Shown here piece after piece: positions 9,485 through 18,858 of a DNA stretch of 64,000 bases. The stretch lies in NCBI RefSeq assembly GCF_009763245.1, contig NZ_WKJZ01000001.1, positions 2,310,941 to 2,374,940 of the forward strand, written 5' to 3'. The DNA comes from Pseudomonas xionganensis. GTDB lineage: Bacteria; Pseudomonadota; Gammaproteobacteria; Pseudomonadales; Pseudomonadaceae. Position numbers and translations under genes: made by a program. Below the pieces are notes generated by a model. That model made no database searches. It saw only the letters and a program-made list of their open reading frames with translations, and was not told the DNA's origin. Positions within the stretch are counted from its first letter, which is position 1. The number at the start of each line of letters is the position of its first letter.

Positions 9485-11140
9485 GTGGCTGATGCATACC
9501 CGTTGCCGCTTGAAGTGTTTTACCAGCGTGAATCCCGTCACCCGCAAAAACGCTACATGGTTCAACCGCTGCCGGGGGGCCAGCTGCAGGAACTGAGCTG
9601 GGCCGATGTGGGCGAGCAGGCCCGGCGTGCGGCCAATTGGCTGCGCAGCCGTGAACTGCCCCAGGGCAGTCGTATCGCCATCATCTCCAAGAACTGTGCA
9701 CACTGGATCATCAGCGACCTGGCGATCTGGATGGCCGGGCATGTCTCCGTGCCGCTGTATCCCAATCTCACAGCCGATTCGGTGCGTCAGGTGCTGGAGC
9801 ATGCCGAGGCGAGCCTGGCCTTTGTCGGCAAGCTGGACGACTGGCCAGCCATGGCCCCAGGGGTGCCCGAGGGTGTGACGGTGATCGGCCTGCCGCTGCG
9901 GCCCGAGGGGCGCTTCGATTACCTGTGGGATGACCTGCAAGCCTGCACGCCGATTCAGGACAGCCCCAAACCCAGGGCCGATCACCTGGCCACCATTATC
10001 TACACCTCAGGTACCACCGGCGCGCCGAAAGGGGTTATGCACAATTTCAGCAACCTGGGCTTCGCCGCCAGCCATGCCACCGAGCTGTTCGGCGTCGGCG
10101 AGGATGACCGGGTGCTCTCCTACCTGCCGCTGTGTCATGTGGCCGAGCGCATGTTTGTCGAGCTGGCCTCCCTCTATGCCGGGCAGACGGTGTTCTTCGC
10201 CGAGAGCCTGGATACCTTCCTCGAAGACCTCAAGCGCGCGCGGCCGACCGTGATGTTCGGCGTGCCGCGGATCTGGACCAAGTTCCAGATGGGGGTCTAC
10301 AGCAAGATGCCGGCGCAAAAGCTCGATCGCCTGCTCAAACTGCCGCTGATCGGCCGCTTTATCGGCAAGAAGGTGCTGGCCGGCCTGGGTCTGGATGCGG
10401 TGCGCTATGCCCTGTCCGGGGCGGCGCCAGTGCCCGAGACGCTGCTCACCTGGTACCGCCGTCTGGGCCTGGAGATCCAGGAGGTCTATGGCATGACCGA
10501 GAACTGCGGTTATTCCCACGTCTGCCGCCCGGGCAAGTTCAAGCAGGGCTGGATCGGCCAGAACAACCCGGGGGTGGAGGTGCGCATCGCCGTGGATGGC
10601 GAGGTGCAGGTGCGCAGCGGCGCCACCATGCAGGGCTACTACAAGGCGCCGGACAAAACCGCCGAAACCCTTACCGATGATGGATTTTTGCGCACCGGCG
10701 ACAAGGGCGAGCAGGATGCCGAGGGCAATCTGCGCCTGACCGGGCGGATCAAGGAGATCTTCAAGACCAGCAAGGGCAAGTACGTGGCGCCGGCCCCGAT
10801 CGAGAATCGCCTCGGCGAACACCCGCGTATCGAGCAGGTCTGTGTGGTTGGCGATGGCATGGCTCAGCCCATGGCCCTGTGTGTGCTCTCGGATGTGGGG
10901 CGCACTCAGGCCCGGGACGAGCTGGAAGGCAGCCTGAAAAAACTGCTGGAGGAGGTCAATCAGCGTCTCGACCAGCATGAGCGTTTGCAGCGCCTGGTGC
11001 TGGTCAAGGATATCTGGGCGGTGGACAACGGCTTCCTTACCCCGACCCTGAAGATCAAGCGCAACGTGGTCGAAGGCGCCTATGGCGAGCGCTTTGCGGA
11101 ATGGACAGCGCGCAGTGAGACAGTGCTCTGGCACGACTGA
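9485..11140 (+). CDS. AMP-binding acyl-CoA synthetase-like enzyme
   Basis: 551 residues from GTG 9485, placed after a strong AAAGGAGGAA Shine-Dalgarno. It is an ANL-superfamily adenylating enzyme of the long-chain acyl-CoA synthetase type. Visible motifs are the P-loop TIIYTSGTTGAPKGV, YGMTENCG, the hinge region FLRTGDKGEQDAEG with GRIKEIFKTSKGKYVAPAPIE, and a C-terminal DNGFLTPTLKIKR with its conserved lysine. The substrate is likely a fatty acid. The gene stands alone behind a palindromic operator candidate, which suggests repressor control by an acyl-CoA-like ligand; that is inference. Confidence 0.85.
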   Translation: MADAYPLPLEVFYQRESRHPQKRYMVQPLPGGQLQELSWADVGEQARRAANWLRSRELPQGSRIAIISKNCAHWIISDLAIWMAGHVSVPLYPNLTADSVRQVLEHAEASLAFVGKLDDWPAMAPGVPEGVTVIGLPLRPEGRFDYLWDDLQACTPIQDSPKPRADHLATIIYTSGTTGAPKGVMHNFSNLGFAASHATELFGVGEDDRVLSYLPLCHVAERMFVELASLYAGQTVFFAESLDTFLEDLKRARPTVMFGVPRIWTKFQMGVYSKMPAQKLDRLLKLPLIGRFIGKKVLAGLGLDAVRYALSGAAPVPETLLTWYRRLGLEIQEVYGMTENCGYSHVCRPGKFKQGWIGQNNPGVEVRIAVDGEVQVRSGATMQGYYKAPDKTAETLTDDGFLRTGDKGEQDAEGNLRLTGRIKEIFKTSKGKYVAPAPIENRLGEHPRIEQVCVVGDGMAQPMALCVLSDVGRTQARDELEGSLKKLLEEVNQRLDQHERLQRLVLVKDIWAVDNGFLTPTLKIKRNVVEGAYGERFAEWTARSETVLWHD

Positions 11141-11455
11141 GTGCACTCGCCGTCCATGACCGGCGCTCCCTCACAAGAAGCGCAGGTCATGCTCAAGCGC
11201 ATCACCATGGCTGGAGCATTTCTCTGACTGACGAATAGGGCGGGCCCGCTGCATTGCGCGGCTGTCCACCGTGCCCGCAAGAGAAATGCACCGCCGGGGC
11301 ATTAAGTGCTCGCATGCACCGTGGCCTTGGCACGGCTGGCGTTCCTGGCCTCAGCTTTGGCTGTTGTGCCCTGATTCACTGGCCGAATTGTCATTGCCGC
11401 ATGGCCATTGCTGCCGGACAATTCCCTCCCGTGTCTTTCGACAGAAGCCAGATCC
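11141..11455. other. Intergenic region without a recognisable gene
   Basis: This 315-bp gap separates the acyl-CoA synthetase-like gene from the first alpha/beta hydrolase. Short open frames occur on both strands, but none has a convincing ribosome site or family resemblance. I see no clear terminator hairpin with a T-tract. Confidence 0.5.
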
Positions 11456-12265
11456 ATGACTCAGCCCGTGTTTTTCGCCCATGCCAACGGTTTCCCCTCG
11501 GCCACCTACGGCAAGCTGTTTGCTGCCCTGGAGCCGGACTATCGGGTGCAGCATCTGGAGCAGCATGGCCACGATCCGCGTTTCCCGGTCAATGACAACT
11601 GGAGCAATCTGGTCGATGAGCTGATCCATCATCTTCAGGGCGCTGCTGAGCCGGTCTGGGGGGTGGGCCATTCCCTTGGCGGGGTGCTGCACTACCATGC
11701 GGCGCTCAAGTGCCCGCAGTTGTATCGCGGGGTGGTAATGCTGGATTCGCCGGTGCTGACCCTGGCCGATCAGGTGGTGATCCGCGCCGCCAAGCGCTTC
11801 GGCTTTATCGATCGCATCACCCCGGCCGGGCGGACCCTGGGCCGGCGCGAGGAGTTCAGTGATCTGGATGAGGCCCGCGGCTATTTCTCTGCCAAGAGCC
11901 TGTTCCGCCGCTTCGATCCTGACTGCCTGGAGGCCTATGTGCGCCATGGCCTGCAGCCGGCCGGCAACAGCCTGCGCCTGCGTTTCGATCCGGCCACCGA
12001 GATCAGCATCTATCGCAGCGTGCCCCATACCAGTCCGGGACGCCCGCAACAGTTGCAGGTGCCGCTGGCCATGGTCCGCGGTCGTCACAGTCGGGTGGTA
12101 TTGCCGCACCATGCGCGTCTGGTGAAGCGGGTGCCCAAGGGCGAGTACCTGACGCTGCCTGGCGGTCATATGTTCCCGCTGGAGCGGCCCCAGGACACTG
12201 CGGCGCTGCTGCGTCGACTGTTCAGTCGTTGGTCTGGTCAGGCTGAAGAGGTGCGCAGCGCATGA
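11456..12265 (+). CDS. Alpha/beta hydrolase
   Basis: 269 residues from ATG 11456. The fold is shown by an oxyanion segment FFAHANGFPS, the nucleophile elbow GHSLGGVLHYHA with its Ser, and a C-terminal GGHMFPLERP supplying the catalytic His. The substrate cannot be told from sequence. The stop overlaps the start of a second alpha/beta hydrolase (ATGA), so the two are co-translated; a similar hydrolase pair (PA1621-PA1622 as I recall) occurs in P. aeruginosa. Confidence 0.82.
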   Translation: MTQPVFFAHANGFPSATYGKLFAALEPDYRVQHLEQHGHDPRFPVNDNWSNLVDELIHHLQGAAEPVWGVGHSLGGVLHYHAALKCPQLYRGVVMLDSPVLTLADQVVIRAAKRFGFIDRITPAGRTLGRREEFSDLDEARGYFSAKSLFRRFDPDCLEAYVRHGLQPAGNSLRLRFDPATEISIYRSVPHTSPGRPQQLQVPLAMVRGRHSRVVLPHHARLVKRVPKGEYLTLPGGHMFPLERPQDTAALLRRLFSRWSGQAEEVRSA

Positions 12266-13125
12266 GTATCAATTTTGAAGAGGTGCGCCTGCGCCTGCCC
12301 CATATCGAACTGGCGGCCCACCTGTACGGCCCCGAGGATGGGCGTCCGGTGATTGCCCTGCACGGTTGGCTGGACAATGCCGCCAGCTTTGCCCGCCTGG
12401 CGCCGAAATTGTCGGGGCTGCGCATCGTCGCCCTGGATTTCGCCGGTCATGGTCATTCCGATCACCGCCCCGCTGGCGGCAGCTACGCCATCTGGGATTA
12501 CGTGCATGACGTGCTGCAGGTGGCCGAGCAGTTCGGCTGGCAGCGCTTCTCCCTGCTGGGCCACTCCATGGGCGCGATCGTCTCGGTGTTGCTGGCCGGG
12601 GCCATGCCCGAGCGGGTTGAGCGTCTGGCGCTGATCGATGGTCTGATGCCCTATACCGGCGAGGCCGACACTGCACCGGGCAAGCTGGGCGAAGCCTTGC
12701 GCGCGCAGCTTACGCTGGCCGGTAAGCGCAAGCCGGTGTATGCCGAGTTCGAGCGCGCGGTTAAGGCGCGCATGCAGGGCGTTGGTGCTGTGACTTATGA
12801 AGCCGCAGAGCTATTGGCGCAGCGGGGGCTGATGCCTGTCCCGGGGGGGTATACCTGGCGTACCGACAGCCGTCTCACCTTGCCCTCGCCGCTGCGCCTG
12901 ACCCAGGCCCACGCTATGGCGTTCGTGCAGGCGCTGCGGTGTCCGAGCAAGCTGGTGCTGGCCGAGCAGGGCATGCTGCAGGCCCAGCCGCAGCTGAGTG
13001 AGTTGCTCAGCGGGCTGCCCCTGGAGGTGGTGCGCCTGGCCGGAGGGCATCATCTGCATCTGGATGACGAATTCGGTGCGCAATTGGTAGCAGACTGTTT
13101 CAAAGCTTTCCTGCAAGCGTCTTGA
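12262..13125 (+). CDS. Alpha/beta hydrolase
   Basis: 287 residues. The oxyanion motif is ALHGWLDNAASF, the nucleophile elbow is LLGHSMGAIVSVLL, and the catalytic His is in AGGHHLHLD near the C terminus. It is distinct from the preceding hydrolase, with only superfamily-level similarity, and overlaps it by 4 nt. The HGWLDNA form resembles the serine hydrolase-like (SERHL) group. Substrate unknown. Confidence 0.82.
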   Translation: MSINFEEVRLRLPHIELAAHLYGPEDGRPVIALHGWLDNAASFARLAPKLSGLRIVALDFAGHGHSDHRPAGGSYAIWDYVHDVLQVAEQFGWQRFSLLGHSMGAIVSVLLAGAMPERVERLALIDGLMPYTGEADTAPGKLGEALRAQLTLAGKRKPVYAEFERAVKARMQGVGAVTYEAAELLAQRGLMPVPGGYTWRTDSRLTLPSPLRLTQAHAMAFVQALRCPSKLVLAEQGMLQAQPQLSELLSGLPLEVVRLAGGHHLHLDDEFGAQLVADCFKAFLQAS

Positions 13126-13176
13126 CTTGCCGAAGGCAACTGGGGAAAGGTGTGGTCGATTGCCATGGAGATTTGC

Positions 13177-13839
13177 ATGATCGACCTGTATACCGCCGCT
13201 ACCCCCAATGGCCACAAGGTGTCCATTGCCCTGGAGGAACTGCAGCTGCCCTACAGCCTGCATGCGCTGAGCTTCGACAGGAAGGAGCAGAAGAGCCCGG
13301 CCTTTCTCAAGATCAATCCCAATGGCCGCATCCCGGCCATCGTCGATCGTGACAACGACGACTTCGCCGTGTTCGAGTCCGGCGCCATTTTGCTGTATCT
13401 CGCGGAAAAGACCGGTCAGCTGATCCCCAGCGATGCCAAAGGCCGTTCACGGGTGATCCAGTGGCTGATGTTCCAGATGGGTGGGGTCGGCCCGATGCAG
13501 GGGCAGGCCAATGTTTTTTACCGCTATTTCCCGGAGAAGCTGCAAGGGCCGATTGACCGTTACCAGCATGAAACCCGCCGCCTCTACGAGGTGCTGGATG
13601 GGCGCCTGGGCGAGGCCGAGTTCCTGGCCGGCGATTACAGCATTGCCGACATTGCCACCTATCCCTGGGTGCGTATCCATGACTGGGCCGGTGTCTCGGT
13701 CGAGGGGCTGGAGCATCTGCAACGCTGGATGCAGGCCATGGCCGGGCGACCGTCGGTGCAACGCGGCCTGCAGGTTCCACCTCGCGAGGAAGAAGGCGAC
13801 AGGGTGGTCAAGGCCGCCCAGTCGATGTTGATGAAATGA
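13177..13839 (+). CDS. Glutathione S-transferase family protein (YghU/Ure2-like)
   Basis: 220 residues from ATG 13177, chosen because GGAG lies 6 nt upstream; in-frame ATGs at 13150 and 13165 are weaker. The N-terminal thioredoxin-like domain includes [30 protein letters not shown] and the glutathione gamma-glutamyl contact [13 protein letters not shown]. The C-terminal helical domain follows. The TPNGHKVSI form is typical of the Nu/Ure2-like class with disulfide-bond reductase or peroxidase activity, but the substrate is unproven. The next gene starts at or just after its stop. Confidence 0.88.
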   Translation: MIDLYTAATPNGHKVSIALEELQLPYSLHALSFDRKEQKSPAFLKINPNGRIPAIVDRDNDDFAVFESGAILLYLAEKTGQLIPSDAKGRSRVIQWLMFQMGGVGPMQGQANVFYRYFPEKLQGPIDRYQHETRRLYEVLDGRLGEAEFLAGDYSIADIATYPWVRIHDWAGVSVEGLEHLQRWMQAMAGRPSVQRGLQVPPREEEGDRVVKAAQSMLMK

Positions 13840-13847
13840 GGCGGCCT

Positions 13848-14645
13848 ATGCGTGTAGTCGGTGGATGGGTGCTGCTATTGGCCGCAGCCAGCGTTCAGGC
13901 CGATGTGGCCGGCAGCCATGATCTGGAGGTCTTGCCGCGCTTTCCCGGTAGCCAGATTGTCAGTTTTCACGATGTCGCCCAGCAGGAACGCATCTACCCA
14001 CAAGGAGCCATTCGGCGCATCAGCGGTAAATTGCGTTACGAGCGCGAAGTGGCGGTGCAGGGGGCTTTTACGGCCCTTACCTATGAGCTGCCGCGCACCC
14101 ATACGGCCGGTGAAGTCTTCAGCACGGCCCGTGAAACCCTGCAGGCGCAGCATGCCGAACTGCTCTACTGGTGTGAGGGCCGCGAATGTGGCTCCAGCAG
14201 CCTGTGGGCCAACGCAGTATTCGACAACGCCACCCTGTACGGTTCCGATGATCAGCAGGCCTACGTGCTGATGCGCCTGGCCGAGCCGGCAGACAGCCTG
14301 CTGGCGCTGTACAGCATCACCCGGGGCAATCGTCGTGCCTACCTGCATGCCGAGTTGCTGCGCGCCGATGCGCCGCTGGCCGAGGTATTGCCGACACCCG
14401 CCACGCTGCTGCGTCAGTTGCGCACCAGCGGTGAGCTGAATCTGCAGCGTCACAGCCAGCCCAGTGAGGCGTGGGCAGCCTTGCTGGCACGCAGCCTGAA
14501 TCTGGACAGCACCCTGCGTGTCAGCCTGGGCGGGGTGCAGGCCGAATCCTGGCGTGAGGCGCTGGTGGAACAGCGGGTTCGCGCCGCGCGTCTTGAACTG
14601 GGTGAAGACGCTCAGGAAGGCTTGCGCATCAAGTTGCTGCGCTAA
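13848..14645 (+). CDS. DUF4892 domain-containing exported protein
   Basis: About 265 residues from ATG 13848, which has GAGG 6 nt upstream; an alternative ATG at 13836 overlaps the GST stop. Residues 1-19 look like a Sec signal peptide ending in SVQA before DVAGSHDL. The body has the DUF4892 features: an early DLEVLPRFPGSQIV segment, YWCEGRECGSSSLWAN with two cysteines that could pair in the periplasm, and an alpha/beta C-terminal third. Function unknown; the periplasmic location is inferred from the signal peptide. Confidence 0.8.
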   Translation: MRVVGGWVLLLAAASVQADVAGSHDLEVLPRFPGSQIVSFHDVAQQERIYPQGAIRRISGKLRYEREVAVQGAFTALTYELPRTHTAGEVFSTARETLQAQHAELLYWCEGRECGSSSLWANAVFDNATLYGSDDQQAYVLMRLAEPADSLLALYSITRGNRRAYLHAELLRADAPLAEVLPTPATLLRQLRTSGELNLQRHSQPSEAWAALLARSLNLDSTLRVSLGGVQAESWREALVEQRVRAARLELGEDAQEGLRIKLLR

Positions 14646-14668
14646 GCACCATAGCGGTATTGAATAGA

Positions 14669-14699
14669 GGCTCTGTACCCCGGTGCAGAGCCTTTTCTT
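14669..14699 (+). terminator. Rho-independent terminator
   Basis: GGCTCTG (14669-14675) pairs with CAGAGCC (14686-14692) and is followed by TTTTCTTG. It ends the gpsA-side block of genes before the permease gene, whose ribosome site lies just beyond. Confidence 0.8.
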
Positions 14700-14722
14700 G
14701 TTTTCTGCAGGGAGTCGCTGCC

Positions 14723-15799
14723 ATGGCTGCGCATGATCGTCTACTGGTGCAGATTCTGCTGTTCGCCCTTTTGGGCGCCTGCCTCTGGGTCTTGGCGCCG
14801 TTCTGGTCGGCGCTGTTCTGGGCTGCGGTGCTGGCGTTTGCCAGTTGGCCGGTGATGCGCCTGTTGACCCGTTTTCTGGGTGGGCGCCTGTCTCTTGCCG
14901 CGGGTTTATTGACCCTGATATGGACGCTGCTGGTGGCAGTGCCGCTGGTGATGCTGGGGTTCAACCTGGCCGATCACATCAAGGATGTCACCGCCCTGAT
15001 CAAGGATTTCCAGCTGGACGGATTGCCGCCGGCCCCCCTGTGGCTGGTCAGCGTGCCAGTGCTGGGTGAGAGCCTGCAGAGCCTCTGGTCGACAATCGAT
15101 CAGCAGGGCGCCGCCTTTCTTGCCACCTTGCGGCCTTATCTGGGCCAGCTGGGCAACTGGTTGCTGGCACGTAGTGCACAGATCGGCGGCGGCATGTTGG
15201 AGCTGGCCCTGAGTCTGGTGCTGCTGTTTTTCTTCTACCGCGACGGACCGCGCCTGGCGGTGTTCGTTCATAGCCTGCTGGAGCGCCTGATCGGCGAGCG
15301 CGCCGATCATTACCTGGAACTGGTGGCGGGCACCGTGCAGCGAGTGGTCAACGGCGTGATCGGCACCGCCGCGGGCCAGGCGCTGCTGGCCTGGATCGGC
15401 TTCAGCATTGCCGGCATTCCGGGGGCCTGGCTGCTGGGTATCCTCACCTTCGGCTTCAGCCTGATCATGGTGCCGCCACTGATCTGGGGGCCGGCAGTGC
15501 TCTGGCTGTTCTGGCAGGGTGAAGTCGGCCTGGGGATTTTCCTGCTGATCTGGGGCTTCTTTGTAATCAGCGGGGTGGACAACATCCTCAAGCCCTATCT
15601 GATAAGCCGTGGCGGCAATCTGCCGCTGATTGTGGTGCTGTTCGGGGTGTTTGGCGGCATCCTGGCGTTTGGCTTTATGGGCCTGTTCCTCGGCCCGACC
15701 CTGCTGGCGGTGGCCTACAGCCTGCTCAGCGACTGGGTGGCGCAGAAGGCACCACAGATTGAGGCCGAGATCGCCGAGGAAAAACCGATGCGCGGCTAG
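14723..15799 (+). CDS. AI-2E family transporter (PerM/YdiK-like)
   Basis: 358 residues from ATG 14723 after AGGGAG. It is strongly hydrophobic, with about seven or eight membrane segments and the family pattern: two N-terminal helix pairs, a soluble middle stretch (about 85-165), then a helix bundle with FFFYRDGPRL, GTAAGQALLAWIGF and a C-terminal GFMGLFLGPTLLAVAYSL motif. Members include the quorum-signal exporter TqsA and Na+/H+ antiporters, so the substrate is not certain. It is monocistronic by the terminator upstream and a gap of 134 bp downstream. Confidence 0.85.
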   Translation: MAAHDRLLVQILLFALLGACLWVLAPFWSALFWAAVLAFASWPVMRLLTRFLGGRLSLAAGLLTLIWTLLVAVPLVMLGFNLADHIKDVTALIKDFQLDGLPPAPLWLVSVPVLGESLQSLWSTIDQQGAAFLATLRPYLGQLGNWLLARSAQIGGGMLELALSLVLLFFFYRDGPRLAVFVHSLLERLIGERADHYLELVAGTVQRVVNGVIGTAAGQALLAWIGFSIAGIPGAWLLGILTFGFSLIMVPPLIWGPAVLWLFWQGEVGLGIFLLIWGFFVISGVDNILKPYLISRGGNLPLIVVLFGVFGGILAFGFMGLFLGPTLLAVAYSLLSDWVAQKAPQIEAEIAEEKPMRG

Positions 15800-15933
15800 A
15801 GGCGGCCTGCACGCCTGGTGTTTGGCGCCACGGCTGGCTGTAGCTTCTCGCGGCCGGGCTGGCGCGCGACACCTGGCCCTGCTCTTGTCGGTGCGGGTTG
15901 TTACACTGCGCGCCTGGTTTGATGGGGGCGGGG

Positions 15934-17064
15934 ATGAAAGCGAGCTGGGATATTTTCTGCAGCGTGGTCGACAATTACGGCGATATCGGCGTGACCTGGC
16001 GACTGGCCCGCCAACTGGTGGCCGAGCAGGGGCAGGATGTGCGCCTGTGGGTCGACGACCTGACGGCGTTTGCCCGTATCTGCCCGGGTGCCGACCCCGC
16101 CGCATCCCGCCAGCTGCATCAGGGCGTGGAACTCTGCCACTGGCCGGCGCAGTGGCCCGATGTGGCCGCCGCGGATGTGGTGATCGAAGCCTTTGCCTGC
16201 CACCTGCCGCCGGCCTATATCGAGGCCATGGCGCGGCGCGCGGCCAAGCCGCTGTGGCTGAATCTGGAGTACCTCAGTGCCGAAGACTGGGTCGAAGGCT
16301 GCCACGGCTTGCCCTCGATGCAACCTGGCGGCCTGCAGAAATTCTTCTTCTTTCCAGGCTTTGCTGCCGCCACAGGCGGACTGCTGCGTGAGCGTGATCT
16401 GCTGGTGCAGCGCCGGGCCTGGCAGCAGGACGAGCAGACCCGCGCGACATTTCTGCGCAGGCTGGGCGTAGAGCCCATGGCCGGTGCGCGGCGCATTTCC
16501 CTGTTTGCCTATGAGAATCCGGTATTGCCCGGCTGGCTGGAGGCCCTGGTGGCGGATCAGCAGGCGACCCAGTTGCTGGTGCCCGAGGGGCGTATTCTGA
16601 GCAGTTTGAGCGACTGGGCCGGAACGTCACTGGCGGTAGGGGACAGGCTGCAGAAGGGCTCGCTGCAGATCCAGGTGTTGCCGTTCGTCAGTCAGGATGA
16701 CTACGACCGACTGCTGTGGAGCTGCGATCTCAACGCCGTGCGCGGCGAGGACTCCTTTGTCCGCGCCCAGTGGGCCGGGCGTCCGCTGCTCTGGCATATC
16801 TACCAGCAGGACGAGGATGCCCATCTGGAAAAACTCCAGGCCTTTCTAAGGCTCTATACCGCTGGCATGCCGTCAGCTGCAGGCGCTGCCCTGGACGATC
16901 TGTTCCTGGCCTGGAACACCGGTGCAGATATCACCAATGCCTGGCAACGCCTGCAACAGAGCTGGCCGGCGCAGTGCGAACAGGCCGAACGCTGGTGCGA
17001 TCAGCAGGCCAAGCAGCGGGATCTTGCCGCGGCGCTGGTGCTGTTTTACCAAAATTGGCTATGA
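15934..17064 (+). CDS. earP: EF-P arginine rhamnosyltransferase
   Basis: 376 residues from ATG 15934 (GGGGCGGGG upstream). EarP transfers rhamnose from dTDP-L-rhamnose to Arg32 of elongation factor P, which relieves ribosome stalling at polyproline. It is a GT-B inverting glycosyltransferase (family GT104). The conserved N terminus [21 protein letters not shown] includes Asp13 and Asp17, known to be needed in this family. A second signature, [37 protein letters not shown], is present in the C-terminal half; its [10 protein letters not shown] part binds the nucleotide sugar. efp follows 47 nt downstream. Confidence 0.96.
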   Translation: MKASWDIFCSVVDNYGDIGVTWRLARQLVAEQGQDVRLWVDDLTAFARICPGADPAASRQLHQGVELCHWPAQWPDVAAADVVIEAFACHLPPAYIEAMARRAAKPLWLNLEYLSAEDWVEGCHGLPSMQPGGLQKFFFFPGFAAATGGLLRERDLLVQRRAWQQDEQTRATFLRRLGVEPMAGARRISLFAYENPVLPGWLEALVADQQATQLLVPEGRILSSLSDWAGTSLAVGDRLQKGSLQIQVLPFVSQDDYDRLLWSCDLNAVRGEDSFVRAQWAGRPLLWHIYQQDEDAHLEKLQAFLRLYTAGMPSAAGAALDDLFLAWNTGADITNAWQRLQQSWPAQCEQAERWCDQQAKQRDLAAALVLFYQNWL

Positions 17065-17111
17065 TACGCGGCCTAGAAATTAGTACCTCCCCGCACATTT
17101 CGGATATTCGT

Positions 17112-17687
17112 ATGAAAACCGCACAAGAAATGAAGCCCAACAGCGTGGCCCTGATCGATGGCCAGCCGTGGCTGATCCAGAAGGCCGAGTTCACCAAGTC
17201 CGGCCGTAACAGCGCCATCGTCAAGATGAAGCTGAAGAACCTGCTGAACGGTTCCAAGACTGAAACCGTCTACAAAGCCGACGACAAGATGGAGCCGGTC
17301 ATCCTTGAGCGCAAGGAAGTGACCCTGTCCTACATCAGCGGTGAGGACTATGTATTCATGGATCCCGAGTTCAACTCCTACGAGTTGCGCGCCGAGGACC
17401 TGGAAAGTGTGCTGCCCTTTATCGAAGAAGGCATGACCGATATCTGCGAAGCCGTGTTCTTCGAAGGCAAGGTAATTTCCGTTGATCTGCCGACCACCAT
17501 CGTGCGCCAGATCACCTACACCGAAAACTCCGCCCGTGGCGACACTTCCGGCAAGGTCATGAAGCCGGCCAAGCTGTCCAACGGTACCGAAGTGAAAGTG
17601 GCCGATTTCTGCAATATCGACGACTGGATCGAAATCGACACCCGTGACGGTTCCTACAAGGGCCGCACCCAGGCGCCGCAAGCCTAA
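17112..17687 (+). CDS. efp: Elongation factor P
   Basis: 191 residues from ATG 17112. EF-P binds between the P and E sites and promotes peptide bonds at consecutive prolines. Three domains are visible: a KOW-like N domain (1-65) and two OB folds, with the family signature ending near the C terminus ([22 protein letters not shown]). The loop tip reads KSGRNSA with Arg at position 32, the acceptor for EarP rhamnosylation, not the lysine used by EpmA. The upstream earP gene makes this a self-contained modification pair. Confidence 0.97.
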   Translation: MKTAQEMKPNSVALIDGQPWLIQKAEFTKSGRNSAIVKMKLKNLLNGSKTETVYKADDKMEPVILERKEVTLSYISGEDYVFMDPEFNSYELRAEDLESVLPFIEEGMTDICEAVFFEGKVISVDLPTTIVRQITYTENSARGDTSGKVMKPAKLSNGTEVKVADFCNIDDWIEIDTRDGSYKGRTQAPQA

Positions 17688-17705
17688 GTACTGGCTAAGC
17701 CCGCT

Positions 17706-17733
17706 AAAAACCCGACCTCGCGTCGGGTTTTTT
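17706..17733 (+). terminator. Rho-independent terminator of efp
   Basis: AAAACCCGAC and GTCGGGTTTT form a 10-bp stem around CTCGC, followed by a T-run. It sits 18 nt after the efp stop. Confidence 0.9.
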
Positions 17734-17780
17734 ATTGCCTGTCATCAGGTGCAGCAGAAAGGCCGTAAGGCTGCGAATGT

Positions 17781-18755
17781 TCACGGCTGGCGACTTGTTG
17801 CCTGCACGCCCAGGCGTGCCTGCAGGGCCTGATCCCAGGGCGGCGGAAAGCCGAAACGCTGCTTGAGAAAGCTCAGCAGCAGACGGGTACGCGGGCTGGT
17901 TTCGCGCTCCAGGCGCAGGGCATAGATGCTGCTGGGTTCGGCGGCGGGCAGGCCGTTGTCGCAAAACAGTGGCAGCAACTCGCCGCGCAGCAGGTACTCA
18001 CTGCACAACCAGGTGGGCAGGTGGGCGATACCCAGGCCCGCCAGGGCGCTGGACAACAGGGTTTCGGCATTGTTGGTGGTCAGCCGCTGGCGCTTGGGTT
18101 TGCACGGTTGCAGTTTGCCGTCCACCTCGAAGCGCCAGGCGTAGGGTGGGGCCAGGCTGTCCCAGTCGAGGCCGTCGTGCTGCTCAAGTTCCAGGGGGCT
18201 GCGCGGAATGCCGCGTCGGCGCAGGTAATCCGGGCTGGCACAGAGGATGCGGGTCATTGGGGCCAGTGCGGTGGCGACCAGACGGCTGTCAGGCAACGGG
18301 CCGATACGCAACACCAGATCCACCTCGCCCAGATGCTCACCCTGCAGATCGGTAAAACTGTCGATCAGGCGTAGCTGTACGTCCAGATTCGGGTTGGCGC
18401 CAAGAAACTCGGCGATGGCCGGTGCCAGGTGACGGCGGCCAAAAGGTGAGGGCGCATCGATACGGATCAGGCCCTCCGGCGCATTGCTCAGCGATACTGC
18501 CTCGGCCCGGGCCAGATGCAGTTCGGCAAGAATGCGTCGGGCCCGCTCGGCAAAGGCCAGGCCGGCCGGCGTGACCCGCACCGCATGGGTGCTGCGGCTG
18601 AACAGTGAGCTGCCGAGGGCGCGCTCCAGGGCATCGATGCGCCGGGCCACCGCCGAGGGGGTCAGGGGATGGCGCCGGGCCGCGGCAGAAAAGCTGCCGC
18701 TTTCCAGTACATCGAGAAACAGGCTGAGCTGTTCGGTCAGGGTATCGGGGTTCAT
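17781..18755 (-). CDS. LysR family transcriptional regulator
   Basis: 324 residues from ATG 18755; an upstream ATG at 18788 is possible. The N-terminal winged helix-turn-helix is typical (FLDVLESGSFSAAARRHPLTPSAVARRIDALE), followed by the linker helix and a substrate-binding domain of the CrgA-like group (RIDAPSPFGRRHLAPAIAEF). Divergent to a TauE/SafE permease gene 103 nt away, which is the likely target. The ligand is unknown. Confidence 0.88.
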   Translation of the reverse strand: MNPDTLTEQLSLFLDVLESGSFSAAARRHPLTPSAVARRIDALERALGSSLFSRSTHAVRVTPAGLAFAERARRILAELHLARAEAVSLSNAPEGLIRIDAPSPFGRRHLAPAIAEFLGANPNLDVQLRLIDSFTDLQGEHLGEVDLVLRIGPLPDSRLVATALAPMTRILCASPDYLRRRGIPRSPLELEQHDGLDWDSLAPPYAWRFEVDGKLQPCKPKRQRLTTNNAETLLSSALAGLGIAHLPTWLCSEYLLRGELLPLFCDNGLPAAEPSSIYALRLERETSPRTRLLLSFLKQRFGFPPPWDQALQARLGVQATSRQP

Positions 18756-18858
18756 AACGGCTCGCTTGTGCGCAGAATGCCTAGCCATTGTGCGTGGCTA
18801 TGCGTTTCCCTGCCAGCTGCGGGCGACTAGGCTATGGGCTCATATTGGGAGCCTGGTC

